64,000 nt of DNA, from contig CAJTVY010000008.1 of the NCBI GenBank assembly GCA_910579925.1, positions 42,656 to 106,655 of the forward strand. Reading direction: 5' to 3'. The notes beneath the pieces are model-generated. The model was not told the DNA's origin. It did no database searches and worked only from the letters and a program-made list of their open reading frames with translations. Position numbers and translations under genes: made by a program. This document shows, in pieces, positions 1 to 7,643 of the stretch. The first letter of the stretch is position 1. The number at the start of each line of letters is the position of its first letter. Source of the stretch: an uncultured Dorea sp. (lineage in GTDB: Bacteria > Bacillota > Clostridia > Lachnospirales > Lachnospiraceae).

Positions 1-220
1 GGTTGCCGCTGGTGGGCTCCACAATGATAGAGTCTTTTTTTAAGATACCGTCCTCTTCTGCTTTGCGGATCATATTATAGGCTGTTCTTGTCTTGATGGA
101 GCCGCCCACGTTCAGTCCTTCAAACTTCACCAGCACTTGTGCAGAGTCTGGCTTTACCATCCGATTCAGCCGTATGATGGGAGTATGCCCCATCGCCTCT
201 AATACATTATTATAAATCAT
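1..220 (-). CDS. Cysteine synthase family protein, N-terminal part (runs off the window)
   Basis: Reading leftward from an ATG at 220, the frame gives a fold-type II PLP enzyme of the O-acetylserine sulfhydrylase family. It would make cysteine (or a related beta-substituted alanine) from O-acetylserine and sulfide in the cytoplasm. The N-terminus carries the typical LEAMGHTPIIRLNR segment, the PLP-lysine region GGSIKTRTAY (standard enzymes have SVKDR) and the substrate loop VEPTSGN, where the window ends. About 73 residues of a usual 300 are visible. The SIKTR variant occurs in one clostridial branch of the family, so the exact substrate is uncertain. It is divergent from rpmG across a 300-bp intergenic region. 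Confidence 0.85.
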   Translation of the reverse strand, partial: MIYNNVLEAMGHTPIIRLNRMVKPDSAQVLVKFEGLNVGGSIKTRTAYNMIRKAEEDGILKKDSIIVEPTSGN

Positions 221-384
221 GTTAAAATTCCCTCGACTTTCATAAAAACTGTCGTCTTGCCGACATATTCTATATTATTATACTAAAGAAAAAATGTTGT
301 GTACAGTAAAATATAGTGAAAACTATCAAAGCGCTGCAATGAAATTCATAATCAAATTTGAAGAATTAAATTTGTAAGAAGGAC

Positions 385-413
385 TTGCATTTTTACTGTA
401 ATTATGGTATGCT
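385..413 (+). promoter_or_regulatory. Probable sigma-A promoter for rpmG-secE-nusG
   Basis: TTGCAT at 385-390 and TATGCT at 408-413 are separated by 17 bp, in the gap between the divergent cysteine synthase gene and rpmG. The match to TTGACA/TATAAT is moderate. Apart from this promoter and the hairpin at 460-478, nothing else was recognised in 221-520. Confidence 0.45.
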
Positions 414-459
414 GTCTTAGCGAATGGAAGTAGGTCTTTTTTTTATGCCTAAAATTTTG

Positions 460-478
460 GGTAGCCTCGCAAGCTACC
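460..478 (+). promoter_or_regulatory. Short hairpin in the rpmG leader
   Basis: GGTAGC (460-465) and GCTACC (473-478) form a 6-bp perfect stem with a 7-nt loop, downstream of the presumed promoter and 42 nt before the rpmG start. No T-run follows, so it is not an obvious terminator. It may be a leader structure. Confidence 0.3.
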
Positions 479-520
479 AGGTAACACGTCAATGCAAAAA
501 CGTAAAGCGAGGTGGAAGTT

Positions 521-670
521 GTGCGTACGAGAATCACATTGGAATGTACAGAATGCAAGCAGCGTAACTACAACATGACGAAGGATAAGAAATCACATCC
601 TGAGCGTATGGAGACGAAGAAGTACTGTAAGTTCTGCAGATCACACACACTGCATAAGGAAACGAAGTAG
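521..670 (+). CDS. rpmG: 50S ribosomal protein L33
   Basis: A 49-residue protein starting at GTG 521, preceded by a GAGGTGG ribosome-binding site. It has the L33 N-terminus (MRTRITLECTECKQRNY) and the C-terminal HTLHKETK. Two Cys pairs, CTEC and CKFC, would bind zinc, so this is the zinc-containing form. It is the first gene of an rpmG-secE-nusG-rplK-rplA array typical of Firmicutes, and secE follows within 25 bp. Confidence 0.95.
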   Translation: MRTRITLECTECKQRNYNMTKDKKSHPERMETKKYCKFCRSHTLHKETK

Positions 671-692
671 CCATCGTAAAGGAGTGGTTGTC

Positions 693-884
693 ATGAGCGA
701 AAAGACGCAGAAAAAAAGCTGGTTCAAGGGTCTTAACAGAGAATTTAAGAAAATCATTTGGCCAGACAGGATGACAGTAGCAAAACAGACGACAGCAGTT
801 GTTACCGTGTCCGTAATCCTGGGAGCGATCATCGCAGTCGTTGATTTTGCCGCCCAGTACGGGGTAGATTTATTGGTAAGATAG
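693..884 (+). CDS. secE: Preprotein translocase subunit SecE
   Basis: SecE stabilises SecY in the membrane translocon. The ATG at 693 is favoured because AAAGGAG at 678-684 lies 8 nt upstream. A GTG at 684 in the same frame overlaps that site and is less likely. The 63-residue protein has a basic amphipathic N-terminus, the FKKIIWPDR segment characteristic of SecE, and a single C-terminal membrane helix at roughly residues 33-58. The short one-helix form is normal for Gram-positive bacteria. The position between rpmG and nusG is conserved. Confidence 0.93.
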   Translation: MSEKTQKKSWFKGLNREFKKIIWPDRMTVAKQTTAVVTVSVILGAIIAVVDFAAQYGVDLLVR

Positions 885-913
885 GACTGATAATCTGCAA
901 GAAAGGTGAGTTT

Positions 914-1429
914 ATGTCAGAGGCAAAATGGTATGTAGTGCATACCTATTCCGGGTATGAGAACAAGGTGAAGGCCAACATTGATAAGACGATTGAGAAC
1001 AGGCATCTGGAGGAACAGATTCTGGAGGTCCGGGTTCCCATGCAGGATGTGGTGGAACTAAAGAATGGCGTCCAGAAAGCGGCGCAGAAGAAGATGTTTC
1101 CCGGTTATGTGCTGATTCATATGATTATGAATGACGATACATGGTACGTGGTTCGAAATACCAGGGGCGTTACGGGCTTTGTGGGTCCGGGGTCCAAGCC
1201 GATTCCGCTTACGGATGCGGAGATGGCTCCCCTTGGGATTCAGCGTGAGGATATCATGGTTGATTTTGCAGAGGGCGACACGGTCCGTGTGACTGCAGGA
1301 GCGTGGGCCGATACTGTCGGGGTCATCCAGGCCATGAATCTGCCAAAGCAGAGTCTTACGATCAATGTTGAACTGTTCGGCCGCGAGACGCCGGTTGAGA
1401 TCAGTTTCGCAGAAGTTAAAAAGTTGTAA
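914..1429 (+). CDS. nusG: Transcription termination/antitermination factor NusG
   Basis: A 171-residue core NusG. The N-terminal NGN domain (MSEAKWYVVHTYSGYENKVK, then FPGYVLIHM) contacts the RNA polymerase beta-prime clamp, and the C-terminal KOW domain (about residues 120-171, AEGDTVRVTAGAWADTVG) contacts S10 or Rho. It acts as a processivity and pausing factor. It starts at ATG 914 after GAAAGGTGAG. A second, divergent NusG paralogue is at 37103 and is a cluster-specific LoaP type. This copy is the housekeeping one because of its position beside secE and rplK. Confidence 0.96.
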   Translation: MSEAKWYVVHTYSGYENKVKANIDKTIENRHLEEQILEVRVPMQDVVELKNGVQKAAQKKMFPGYVLIHMIMNDDTWYVVRNTRGVTGFVGPGSKPIPLTDAEMAPLGIQREDIMVDFAEGDTVRVTAGAWADTVGVIQAMNLPKQSLTINVELFGRETPVEISFAEVKKL

Positions 1430-1439
1430 ATCAAAAACA

Positions 1440-1470
1440 GTGGGAGGGATTTATTTCCCGACATTACCAC
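1440..1470 (+). promoter_or_regulatory. Candidate ribosomal protein L1 binding element, copy 1 (before rplK)
   Basis: An outer stem GTGG/CCAC (1440-1443 with 1467-1470) and an inner stem GGG/CCC (1446-1448 with 1457-1459) are separated by an asymmetric loop, GA on one side and GACATTA on the other. It lies directly before the AAGGAGG of rplK. It resembles the L1 site of 23S rRNA helices 76-77, where GGUGGGAGG pairs with a CCGACC...UACCACC strand (E. coli rRNA from memory). L1 is known to repress the L11-L1 mRNA by binding such a mimic. A second copy is at 1958-1984. Confidence 0.7.
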
Positions 1471-1485
1471 AAGGAGGTAATTGAG

Positions 1486-1914
1486 ATGGCAAAAAAAGTA
1501 GAAGGTTACATTAAGTTGCAGATTCCTGCCGGAAAGGCAACTCCGGCACCACCGGTCGGACCGGCGCTCGGTCAGCACGGTGTGAATATCGTTGAGTTTA
1601 CAAAGCAGTTTAACGCAAGGACGGCAGATCAGGGCGATCTGATCATTCCTGTTGTTATCACCGTTTACAGTGACAGAAGTTTCAGCTTTATTACTAAGAC
1701 ACCGCCGGCGGCTGTTCTGATCAAGAAGGCCTGCAATATCAAGTCCGGTTCAGGCGCTCCGAACAAGACAAAGGTTGCAACGATTACACAGGCTCAGTTA
1801 AGAGAGATTGCAGAGACCAAGATGCCGGATCTTAATGCGGCAACGGTTGAGGCGGCTATGAGCATGGTAGCGGGCACCTGCCGCAGTATGGGCGTTAAGG
1901 TTGAAGAGGCGTAG
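1486..1914 (+). CDS. rplK: 50S ribosomal protein L11
   Basis: A 142-residue L11, full length. The N-terminal domain begins MAKKVEGYIKLQIPAGKATP and contains the proline-rich helix PAPPVGPALGQHGVNI. The C-terminal rRNA-binding domain has KTPPAAVLIKKA and GTCRSMGVKVE. L11 binds the GTPase-associated region of 23S rRNA. AAGGAGG lies 8 nt before the ATG and forms the 3' edge of the putative L1-binding structure, so repression by L1 could block initiation here. Confidence 0.97.
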   Translation: MAKKVEGYIKLQIPAGKATPAPPVGPALGQHGVNIVEFTKQFNARTADQGDLIIPVVITVYSDRSFSFITKTPPAAVLIKKACNIKSGSGAPNKTKVATITQAQLREIAETKMPDLNAATVEAAMSMVAGTCRSMGVKVEEA

Positions 1915-1957
1915 AGCGTAAAACTTCATTGTTCTTTTGATAAATGTAAACGAGTAA

Positions 1958-1984
1958 GTGGGAGGGTTATCCCGACATTACCAC
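1958..1984 (+). promoter_or_regulatory. Candidate ribosomal protein L1 binding element, copy 2 (before rplA)
   Basis: The same two-stem arrangement as at 1440-1470: GTGG/CCAC outer, GGG/CCC inner, conserved GA and GACATTA internal loop, directly followed by AAGGAGG. The apical loop is shortened to TTAT, whereas copy 1 has ATTTATTT. Conservation of the stems and internal loop with a variable apical loop supports a folded RNA target rather than chance duplication. Confidence 0.7.
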
Positions 1985-1999
1985 AAGGAGGTTATTTAG

Positions 2000-2692
2000 A
2001 TGAAAAGAGGAAAGAAATATGTTGAAGCTGCAAAAGCGATTGACAGAGGAACACTCTACGACGTTGCGGACGCAGTATCATTAGTTAAGAAGACTGCAGT
2101 TGCAAAATTCGATGAGACGATCGAGGCTCATATCAGAACCGGATGTGACGGACGTCACGCTGATCAGCAGATCCGCGGTGCGGTCGTACTTCCCCATGGA
2201 ACCGGTAAGAAGGTTCGTATCCTGGTATTTGCGAAGGATGCCAAGGCTGAAGAGGCGAAGGCGGCAGGCGCAGATTATGTGGGAGGAGACGAACTGATTC
2301 CGAAGATTCAGAATGAGAACTGGTTTGAGTTCGATGTTGTAGTTGCCACACCGGATATGATGGGAATTGTGGGACGTCTCGGTCGTGTACTTGGTCCAAA
2401 GGGCTTGATGCCAAACCCGAAGGCTGGTACAGTAACCATGGACGTAACGAAAGCAATCCAGGATATCAAAGCCGGTAAGATTGAGTACAGACTTGACAAG
2501 ACGAACATTATCCATGTGCCGTTAGGGAAAGCTTCCTTTACAGAGGAACAGATTACGGACAACTTCCAGACGCTTATTGACGCAATCGTAAAGGCAAGAC
2601 CAGCGGCAGTAAAAGGTCAGTTCTTAAGGAGCGTGACGCTTACTTCCACAATGGGGCCTGGCGTTAAGATTAATCCGATGAAATTGGTTTAA
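2000..2692 (+). CDS. rplA: 50S ribosomal protein L1
   Basis: A 230-residue full-length L1, the mobile stalk protein near the ribosomal E site and a translational repressor of its own mRNA. Family hallmarks are MKRGKKYVEAAKAID at the start, a central TPDMMGIVGRLGRVLGPKG, and the C-terminal TLTSTMGPGVKI. It is preceded by AAGGAGG and the second L1-site-like structure, and followed by a strong terminator. The operon therefore stops here instead of running into rplJ-rplL, which lies 12 kb downstream. Confidence 0.97.
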   Translation: MKRGKKYVEAAKAIDRGTLYDVADAVSLVKKTAVAKFDETIEAHIRTGCDGRHADQQIRGAVVLPHGTGKKVRILVFAKDAKAEEAKAAGADYVGGDELIPKIQNENWFEFDVVVATPDMMGIVGRLGRVLGPKGLMPNPKAGTVTMDVTKAIQDIKAGKIEYRLDKTNIIHVPLGKASFTEEQITDNFQTLIDAIVKARPAAVKGQFLRSVTLTSTMGPGVKINPMKLV

Positions 2693-2729
2693 TATTTTCC
2701 GCCGATTGAATCAAATATAGAAATATTTA

Positions 2730-2766
2730 GCCGCACCTGTAGTTTCTCATGGGTGCGGCCGTTTTT
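2730..2766 (+). terminator. Rho-independent terminator after rplA
   Basis: GCCGCACC (2730-2737) pairs with GGTGCGGC (2752-2759), an 8-bp GC-rich stem followed by CGTTTTT. It ends the rpmG-to-rplA transcription unit. Confidence 0.9.
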
Positions 2767-2780
2767 GTGGAAATCTACTA

Positions 2781-2809
2781 TTGTATATTTCCCTTTTTTG
2801 TATTATGAT
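2781..2809 (+). promoter_or_regulatory. Promoter for the ferredoxin gene
   Basis: TTGTAT (2781-2786) and TATGAT (2804-2809) are spaced by 17 bp, about 57 bp before the ferredoxin start. The gene has its own terminator, so it is probably monocistronic. Confidence 0.6.
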
Positions 2810-2865
2810 AATAGCAGGTTGGATTTGTGTCCAGGCCTATATACTAAAAAAGGAGGGTACATACT

Positions 2866-3036
2866 ATGGCACACGTAATTAGTGATGAATGTGTAAGCTG
2901 TGGAGCATGCGAGGCTGAATGTCCGGTTGGAGCAATTGCTCAGGGTGCAGATCATTATGAGATTGATGCTGACGCTTGTGTTGATTGCGGAGCATGTGCA
3001 GCTCAGTGTCCTACAGGAGCAATCTCCCAGGGTTAG
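2866..3036 (+). CDS. 2[4Fe-4S] clostridial-type ferredoxin
   Basis: A 56-residue protein with two complete CxxCxxCxxxCP cluster motifs, CVSCGACEAECP and CVDCGACAAQCP, in a near-duplicated two-half structure with no extra domain. It is a cytoplasmic low-potential electron carrier of the kind used by hydrogenase and pyruvate:ferredoxin oxidoreductase in anaerobes. It starts at ATG 2866 after AAGGAGGG. It is flanked by its own promoter and terminator, consistent with high-level independent expression. It supports a strictly anaerobic host. Confidence 0.97.
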   Translation: MAHVISDECVSCGACEAECPVGAIAQGADHYEIDADACVDCGACAAQCPTGAISQG

Positions 3037-3059
3037 GCACGGTAAAAATACGAAAAGAA

Positions 3060-3102
3060 AGGCATTGCATTTTCTGTAAGAAGAAGTGTATTGCCTTTTT
3101 TT
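3060..3102 (+). terminator. Rho-independent terminator after the ferredoxin gene
   Basis: AGGCATTGCA (3060-3069) pairs with TGTATTGCCT (3087-3096) with one mismatch and one wobble, followed by a run of seven Ts. Confidence 0.8.
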
Positions 3103-3164
3103 CATATCTTAATGGAAGAAGTGCACGCCGTGATAATTCTTTGTTTTACCCGACACTGTTTTAC

Positions 3165-3192
3165 TTGTTTTGCAGAAACGCCGTGCTATGAT
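3165..3192 (+). promoter_or_regulatory. Possible promoter for the 3227 gene
   Basis: TTGTTT (3165-3170) and TATGAT (3187-3192) are separated by 16 bp, 35 bp before the start codon. Confidence 0.4.
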
Positions 3193-3226
3193 AAATGGGA
3201 CAAGTTTTGATAAGGGGGTACAGACC

Positions 3227-3586
3227 ATGAGCAGTAGCGCGCTAGAACAGTTGAAGCGGGAGACAAAAGATGATGTAAAGCTTTTCGGCTGCATCAAAGA
3301 ACTGTACGAACAGGGAGTTCCGTTTTCTGAATTAAAGGCATTGATTCCAGATCTTCGGAGGACGCGAGACCAGCTACATATGAAACGGATGCTTGAGAAC
3401 AATAATCAAGTTCTGCTGTCCATGATCACGAAAGAGATGTCCTTTATGCTGGATGCAAAAGAACGGCGGGAAGAAGAGTCCTTCCGCAGACTGGACCAGC
3501 TCATCCGTCAGCAGCAATCCTATCGGAAAAGCGCGGCAGAGGCTGGTCCGGTGGAAAAACTAAAAAGATTCTTCCTGCCTGCTTAG
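3227..3586 (+). CDS. Hypothetical protein, helical, possible HTH
   Basis: A 119-residue protein starting at ATG 3227, eight bases after an AAGGGGG ribosome-binding site. An upstream in-frame start at 3170 is less likely. Not recognised as a named family. The segment FGCIKELYEQGVPFSELKALI (about residues 20-40) resembles the helix-turn-helix plus wing lead-in of MerR-like regulators. The C-terminal half is charged and Gln/Arg-rich (DQLIRQQQSYRK) and looks coiled-coil. No membrane segment or signal peptide is visible. Its 3' end overlaps the 3' end of the convergent dnaB by 27 bp. Confidence 0.7.
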   Translation: MSSSALEQLKRETKDDVKLFGCIKELYEQGVPFSELKALIPDLRRTRDQLHMKRMLENNNQVLLSMITKEMSFMLDAKERREEESFRRLDQLIRQQQSYRKSAAEAGPVEKLKRFFLPA

Positions 3587-4909
3587 GTTGGCGAATTTGG
3601 TGTATTCGCCAAGCCAGGCCAGATTAACGGTCCCTACGGGGCCGTTTCTTTGTTTGGCAATAATAATTTCAGCCTGTTTCTTGAATTCCGAGTCCTTGTT
3701 GTAGTACTCGTCCCGGTAAATGAACATAACCACGTCCGCATCCTGCTCAATGGCTCCGGATTCACGCAGATCAGAAAGCATGGGGCGTTTGTCCGGCCGG
3801 CTCTCTACTGCGCGGCTTAACTGAGACAGTGTGACGACAGGAACATTTAATTCTCTTGCCAGCCCTTTTAAGGAGCGGGAAATCTCGGAGACTTCCTGCT
3901 GTCTGGATTCCTGGCTTCTGCCTACGCCTCCTGTCATCAGCTGCAGATAGTCGATAATGATGATGTCCAGGCCGTGCTCCAGCTTGTATTTCCGGCACTT
4001 GGACCGTAACTCGGAGATGGAGATGCCTGGCGTATCATCAATAATCAGCCTGGATTTACCAATGATTCCGGCGCCCTCGATCAGTTTCTCCCAGTCAGAG
4101 TCCTTCATGTTGCCGGTTCGGAGCGCCTGTGCGTCTACCTGGGATTCCAGGGAAAACAGACGGTTTACAAGTTGTTCCTTTGACATCTCAAGGCTGAAGA
4201 CGGCGACGCTTTTGTCTTTCTTGAACGCAATATATTGTGCGATATTGAGGACAAAGGCCGTCTTCCCCATGGAAGGTCTTGCGGCGATCAGAACCAGGTC
4301 TGAGGGCTGCAGACCAGACAGTTTGTAGTCCAGGTCGATAAAACCTGTAGGGATACCGGTCACGGTTCCTTTGTTTTTCGACGCTTTCTCAATCCGTTCC
4401 AGCGCATTGAGAACCACTTGTCTGATTGGTACGAATTCACCTGAATTACGTTTCTGTAATAATTCAAAGACGGATTTCTCCGTCTTTTCCAGTACCGCCT
4501 CCAGAGACTCTTTGCCGGCATAGCAGACATTGGCGATCTCCTCGTTCAGACGGATTAGTCTGCGCATCACGGACTTGTCCGCGACAATCTGCGCATAATA
4601 TTTTACATTTGCCGAGGTGGATACCATGTTCAGAAGATCACGGACGAACTCAAGACTTGAAATCTCTGAAGGAACGTCCTTTGTCCGCAGGCGCTCCTGC
4701 AATGTGACCAGGTCTACCGGCTGGCTTTCGTTAAATAATTCCACCATAGAATCAAATACAATGCCATAAGCGCTCTGATAAAAATCATTGCCGCTGATGA
4801 TCTCAGCGGCAGTTGTAATGGCATCACGGTCCATCAGCATAGCGCCGACCACTGACTGTTCAGCCTCGATGCTATGGGGCATTACCCGTTTAATGAGTGC
4901 CTCTTCCAT
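3560..4909 (-). CDS. dnaB: Replicative DNA helicase DnaB
   Basis: A 449-residue hexameric 5'-3' helicase (called DnaC in Bacillus). The N-terminal DnaB domain (residues 1-110, PHSIEAEQSVVGAMLMD) is joined to a RecA-like ATPase domain with Walker A ARPSMGKTAFVLNIA, Walker B IIIIDYLQLM and the C-terminal DLRESGAIEQDAD and RNGPVG motifs. Length and domains are normal and no intein is present. It is the last gene of the leftward gdpP-rplI-dnaB operon, an arrangement widely kept in Firmicutes. AAGGAG lies just before its ATG at 4909. It converges with the small gene at 3227. Confidence 0.97.
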   Translation of the reverse strand: MEEALIKRVMPHSIEAEQSVVGAMLMDRDAITTAAEIISGNDFYQSAYGIVFDSMVELFNESQPVDLVTLQERLRTKDVPSEISSLEFVRDLLNMVSTSANVKYYAQIVADKSVMRRLIRLNEEIANVCYAGKESLEAVLEKTEKSVFELLQKRNSGEFVPIRQVVLNALERIEKASKNKGTVTGIPTGFIDLDYKLSGLQPSDLVLIAARPSMGKTAFVLNIAQYIAFKKDKSVAVFSLEMSKEQLVNRLFSLESQVDAQALRTGNMKDSDWEKLIEGAGIIGKSRLIIDDTPGISISELRSKCRKYKLEHGLDIIIIDYLQLMTGGVGRSQESRQQEVSEISRSLKGLARELNVPVVTLSQLSRAVESRPDKRPMLSDLRESGAIEQDADVVMFIYRDEYYNKDSEFKKQAEIIIAKQRNGPVGTVNLAWLGEYTKFANLSRQEESF

Positions 4910-4934
4910 AAAATATCTCCTTGATATGTGTGAT

Positions 4935-5384
4935 CTAATTCTCCTCGCTTACCAATACTTTCAGTTCTGCGGTTACTTTCGGATGTAATCTGACCGGCAC
5001 GTTATGGGCGCCCAGGGTCTTGATCGCTTCTTTAAGCTGTATCTTCTTTTTATCTATGTCAAGCCCCATCTGTTCCTTTACTTCTGCCGCAATCTCCTTA
5101 GAAGCGATGGAGCCGAACGCTTTACCGCCCTCGCCGGTCTTGATGGACATCAGGACTTTGCCTGCTTCGATCTTCCTGCCCAGTTCCTGCGCCGCCTCAT
5201 ACTGTTCCTGGGCCAGTTTATCGTCGTTGGCTTTCTTAAGCTTCAGGTCGTTGAGATTCTTACTGTTGGCTTCTAAGCCTTTCTTCTTCTTTAGAATAAA
5301 ATTCCTTGCGTATCCATCGCTGACCTCTACAATCTCGCCCTTCTTTCCCAGGGATTTTACGTCTTCTGTCAGTATTACTTTCAT
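4935..5384 (-). CDS. rplI: 50S ribosomal protein L9
   Basis: A 149-residue L9. The N-terminal rRNA-binding domain (MKVILTEDVKSLGKKGEIVEVSDGYARNF) is connected by a long charged helix to a C-terminal domain ending HPKVTAELKVLVSEEN. It starts one base after the gdpP stop codon, which indicates translational coupling, and lies 25 bp before dnaB. Its separation from other ribosomal protein genes is normal. Confidence 0.97.
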   Translation of the reverse strand: MKVILTEDVKSLGKKGEIVEVSDGYARNFILKKKKGLEANSKNLNDLKLKKANDDKLAQEQYEAAQELGRKIEAGKVLMSIKTGEGGKAFGSIASKEIAAEVKEQMGLDIDKKKIQLKEAIKTLGAHNVPVRLHPKVTAELKVLVSEEN

Positions 5385-5385
5385 G

Positions 5386-7452
5386 TTAAATGTCTCCTCC
5401 TTCTATCATATCGTCAATTACTTTCTTAAGGGTGCTGATGGCCTCTTCCATATCTGTGTGGTCAAACTGTGCGCCGGAAGCATTCATATGACCGCCTCCG
5501 CCAAGGCGTTCCATGATGATCTGCACATTTACCTCGTCAATTGATCTTGCGCTTACATAAATCCTTCCGTTGTATTCTGTCAGAACGAAGGAAGCCTTGA
5601 TATTGCTGATATCCAGCAGTTCGTTTGCCGCCTGGGCGCCGATAATGGTAGGACTCTCAATCTTCAGCGCGGTTCCCCTGGCAATAGCGAATTTCTTATA
5701 GTAAACTTCGGCGCTGCTGATGATTTCCGCCTTGGCGCGGTAGGACTCGATATCGTCCCGGAACATCTTGCGCACATGAGTAATATCGGCCCCGCATCTG
5801 CGCAGGAAAGCGGCGGCTTCAAAGGTGCGTACGCCCGTATGGTTCACGAAATTGTTCGTGTCAATCATAATGCCGGCGTACATGCTGCTGGCCTCAATCT
5901 TAGGGATCTTGATGTCGTCCACAATATATTGCAGAACCTCGGCAACCATCTCGCAGGCAGAGGAAGCATAAGGCTCGATATAAGACAGGAGAGCGTTATC
6001 AATATTGTCGCTGCTCTGTCTGTGATGATCGAGCACAACGATCGTTTTCGTTTTCTTCAACAGGTCTTCGCATTCCGTCATCTTCGGGCGGTTCGTATCC
6101 ACTACAACTACCATTGAGTTCTCGTCCGCCATTTCGATTGCCTGGTCAGACTTCAGAAACAGACCCTGGGGATAATTGGAGTCTTTGATAAAGCACTCAT
6201 ACAGCGGCCTGAGTGAAGCCGAGACTTCATTGATCACAACATAAGCTTTTTTCTCCATGGCTGCCGCCGCACGGCAGATTCCGATGGCGGCGCCGAATGC
6301 ATCGGCATCCGTCAGTTTGTGGCCCATTACGAAAATCTTATCTTTTAAAGTAATAAATTCACGGAGGGCCTCTGCCTTCACCCGCGCCTTTACCCGGGTG
6401 TTCTTGGAAGTCTGCTCTCGTTTTCCGCCATAGTAGGTAATACCATGGCTGTCTTTGATAACTGCCTGGTCGCCGCCTCTTGCAAGCGCAAGGTCGATGG
6501 CGACGCGCGCATAATTATAACCCTGTGAATAGGCGTCGTTAGAAAGACCGAGACCAATACTTAAGGTAGCCGGAATTCCATTTCCGATGTTCACGGATTT
6601 GACGTCCTCAAGAAGTGAGAATTTGTCAGCCTCTAATTCCTTAAAATACTGCTTCTTGAGTACGATAAAGTATTTGTCAGCCTCCATCTTCTTAACAATC
6701 CCGTCCACCCTTGCAATATACTGATTGATCTTTCTGTCTACCAGGGCAAGTAAAAGGGACTGACGAACCTCTTCCACGCTGTTAATGACCTCGTCATAGT
6801 TGTCGATATAGATCAGTCCTGCAACCAGACGCTGCTCTTCGTTCTCCTTAATATAACGGTTCAGATCCGTTACATCCTGGAGATGTACGGCGATAAAATA
6901 TTCTTTTTCTGAGGGCATCTGAAGAATCAGCCCGGTATCGTTGATCCCTTCTACAGAAACCTGCCGAAGTTCTGCCTTGTATTCCCGGTTTCCGCAGTAA
7001 ACGTCCATCTCCACCGTATCCTTTAGTTCTTTGGGGAAAATACTGCGATTCAGTTCGGGAATGTACTTGCTGATGGGAATATCCCGTCTGGGACGTCCCC
7101 CCAGAATGTTCTTGAACAGGTCGTTCATCCAGATTGTCTTGCCGTCGCTCATCAGGATTGCGTAGGGCACGGTCAGTTCTTTCAGCAGAGTATTCTGGAC
7201 AATCCCATATTGTGCGGCGAATTCCACCAGATCTTTCAGCAATACTGTCTTACTGCGGAAATACAGTACGAGCGCAATCAGACTGTAGATCAGGACAAAG
7301 ATTCCCATCAGGCTTCCTGCCCGCCGGTCGATGGCATAGACCCATATATTCATTGCGATCAGCAGTACCGCCATGATGGACGGCCACTGGATATACATTT
7401 TTAACTGGCCTCTTAGTTTCAACTTTTCGTTTTCAGTTTTCTTCTCTAACAT
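5386..7452 (-). CDS. gdpP: Cyclic-di-AMP phosphodiesterase GdpP
   Basis: A 688-residue membrane protein that hydrolyses c-di-AMP. It has two N-terminal membrane helices (about residues 18-65), a PAS-like domain (about 80-180), a degenerate GGDEF domain (about 190-340) and a DHH/DHHA1 phosphodiesterase (about 360-680). DHH-module metal sites are visible: GHKLTDADAFGAA, VVVVDTNRP and VVLDHHRQS. The C-terminal GGGGHMNASGAQ is the DHHA1 substrate motif. The GGDEF signature itself is not intact, as expected for GdpP, where the domain acts as an ATPase or regulator. First gene of the operon with rplI and dnaB. Confidence 0.95.
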   Translation of the reverse strand: MLEKKTENEKLKLRGQLKMYIQWPSIMAVLLIAMNIWVYAIDRRAGSLMGIFVLIYSLIALVLYFRSKTVLLKDLVEFAAQYGIVQNTLLKELTVPYAILMSDGKTIWMNDLFKNILGGRPRRDIPISKYIPELNRSIFPKELKDTVEMDVYCGNREYKAELRQVSVEGINDTGLILQMPSEKEYFIAVHLQDVTDLNRYIKENEEQRLVAGLIYIDNYDEVINSVEEVRQSLLLALVDRKINQYIARVDGIVKKMEADKYFIVLKKQYFKELEADKFSLLEDVKSVNIGNGIPATLSIGLGLSNDAYSQGYNYARVAIDLALARGGDQAVIKDSHGITYYGGKREQTSKNTRVKARVKAEALREFITLKDKIFVMGHKLTDADAFGAAIGICRAAAAMEKKAYVVINEVSASLRPLYECFIKDSNYPQGLFLKSDQAIEMADENSMVVVVDTNRPKMTECEDLLKKTKTIVVLDHHRQSSDNIDNALLSYIEPYASSACEMVAEVLQYIVDDIKIPKIEASSMYAGIMIDTNNFVNHTGVRTFEAAAFLRRCGADITHVRKMFRDDIESYRAKAEIISSAEVYYKKFAIARGTALKIESPTIIGAQAANELLDISNIKASFVLTEYNGRIYVSARSIDEVNVQIIMERLGGGGHMNASGAQFDHTDMEEAISTLKKVIDDMIEGGDI

Positions 7453-7496
7453 CCGCCCATCCTCATGTTCTCTAAAGAATAAAATATACGAAGAGT

Positions 7497-7502
7497 ATTA
7501 TA
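7497..7502 (-). promoter_or_regulatory. Probable -10 element for the gdpP-rplI-dnaB operon
   Basis: Read on the minus strand this is GG-TATAAT, 45 bases before the gdpP ATG. No good -35 hexamer is visible 17 bp upstream, so it is only a -10 call. Confidence 0.45.
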
Positions 7503-7643
7503 CCACTTTTCAGAGTAAAAGAAAAGGCATACAAAAAAGTCAGGGAAAATTAAGAAAATATTTAACATTTTCCATTAAAATTGGTGTATAGTGTTCCATG
7601 GAATTGTTTCACACTAATTCTATAGCGCTGGGAGAGAGGTATG

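Noticed and set aside
238..300. Operator-like TGTCGTCTTGCCGACA near the cysteine synthase start
   Set aside because: The half-sites match over only five bases and no known regulator box was recognised, so it was not annotated.
2081..2515. Minus-strand open frames inside rplA
   Set aside because: Shadows of a highly conserved ribosomal protein gene.
3560..4909. Possible intein in dnaB
   Set aside because: Protein length (449) and uninterrupted Walker motifs show no insertion.
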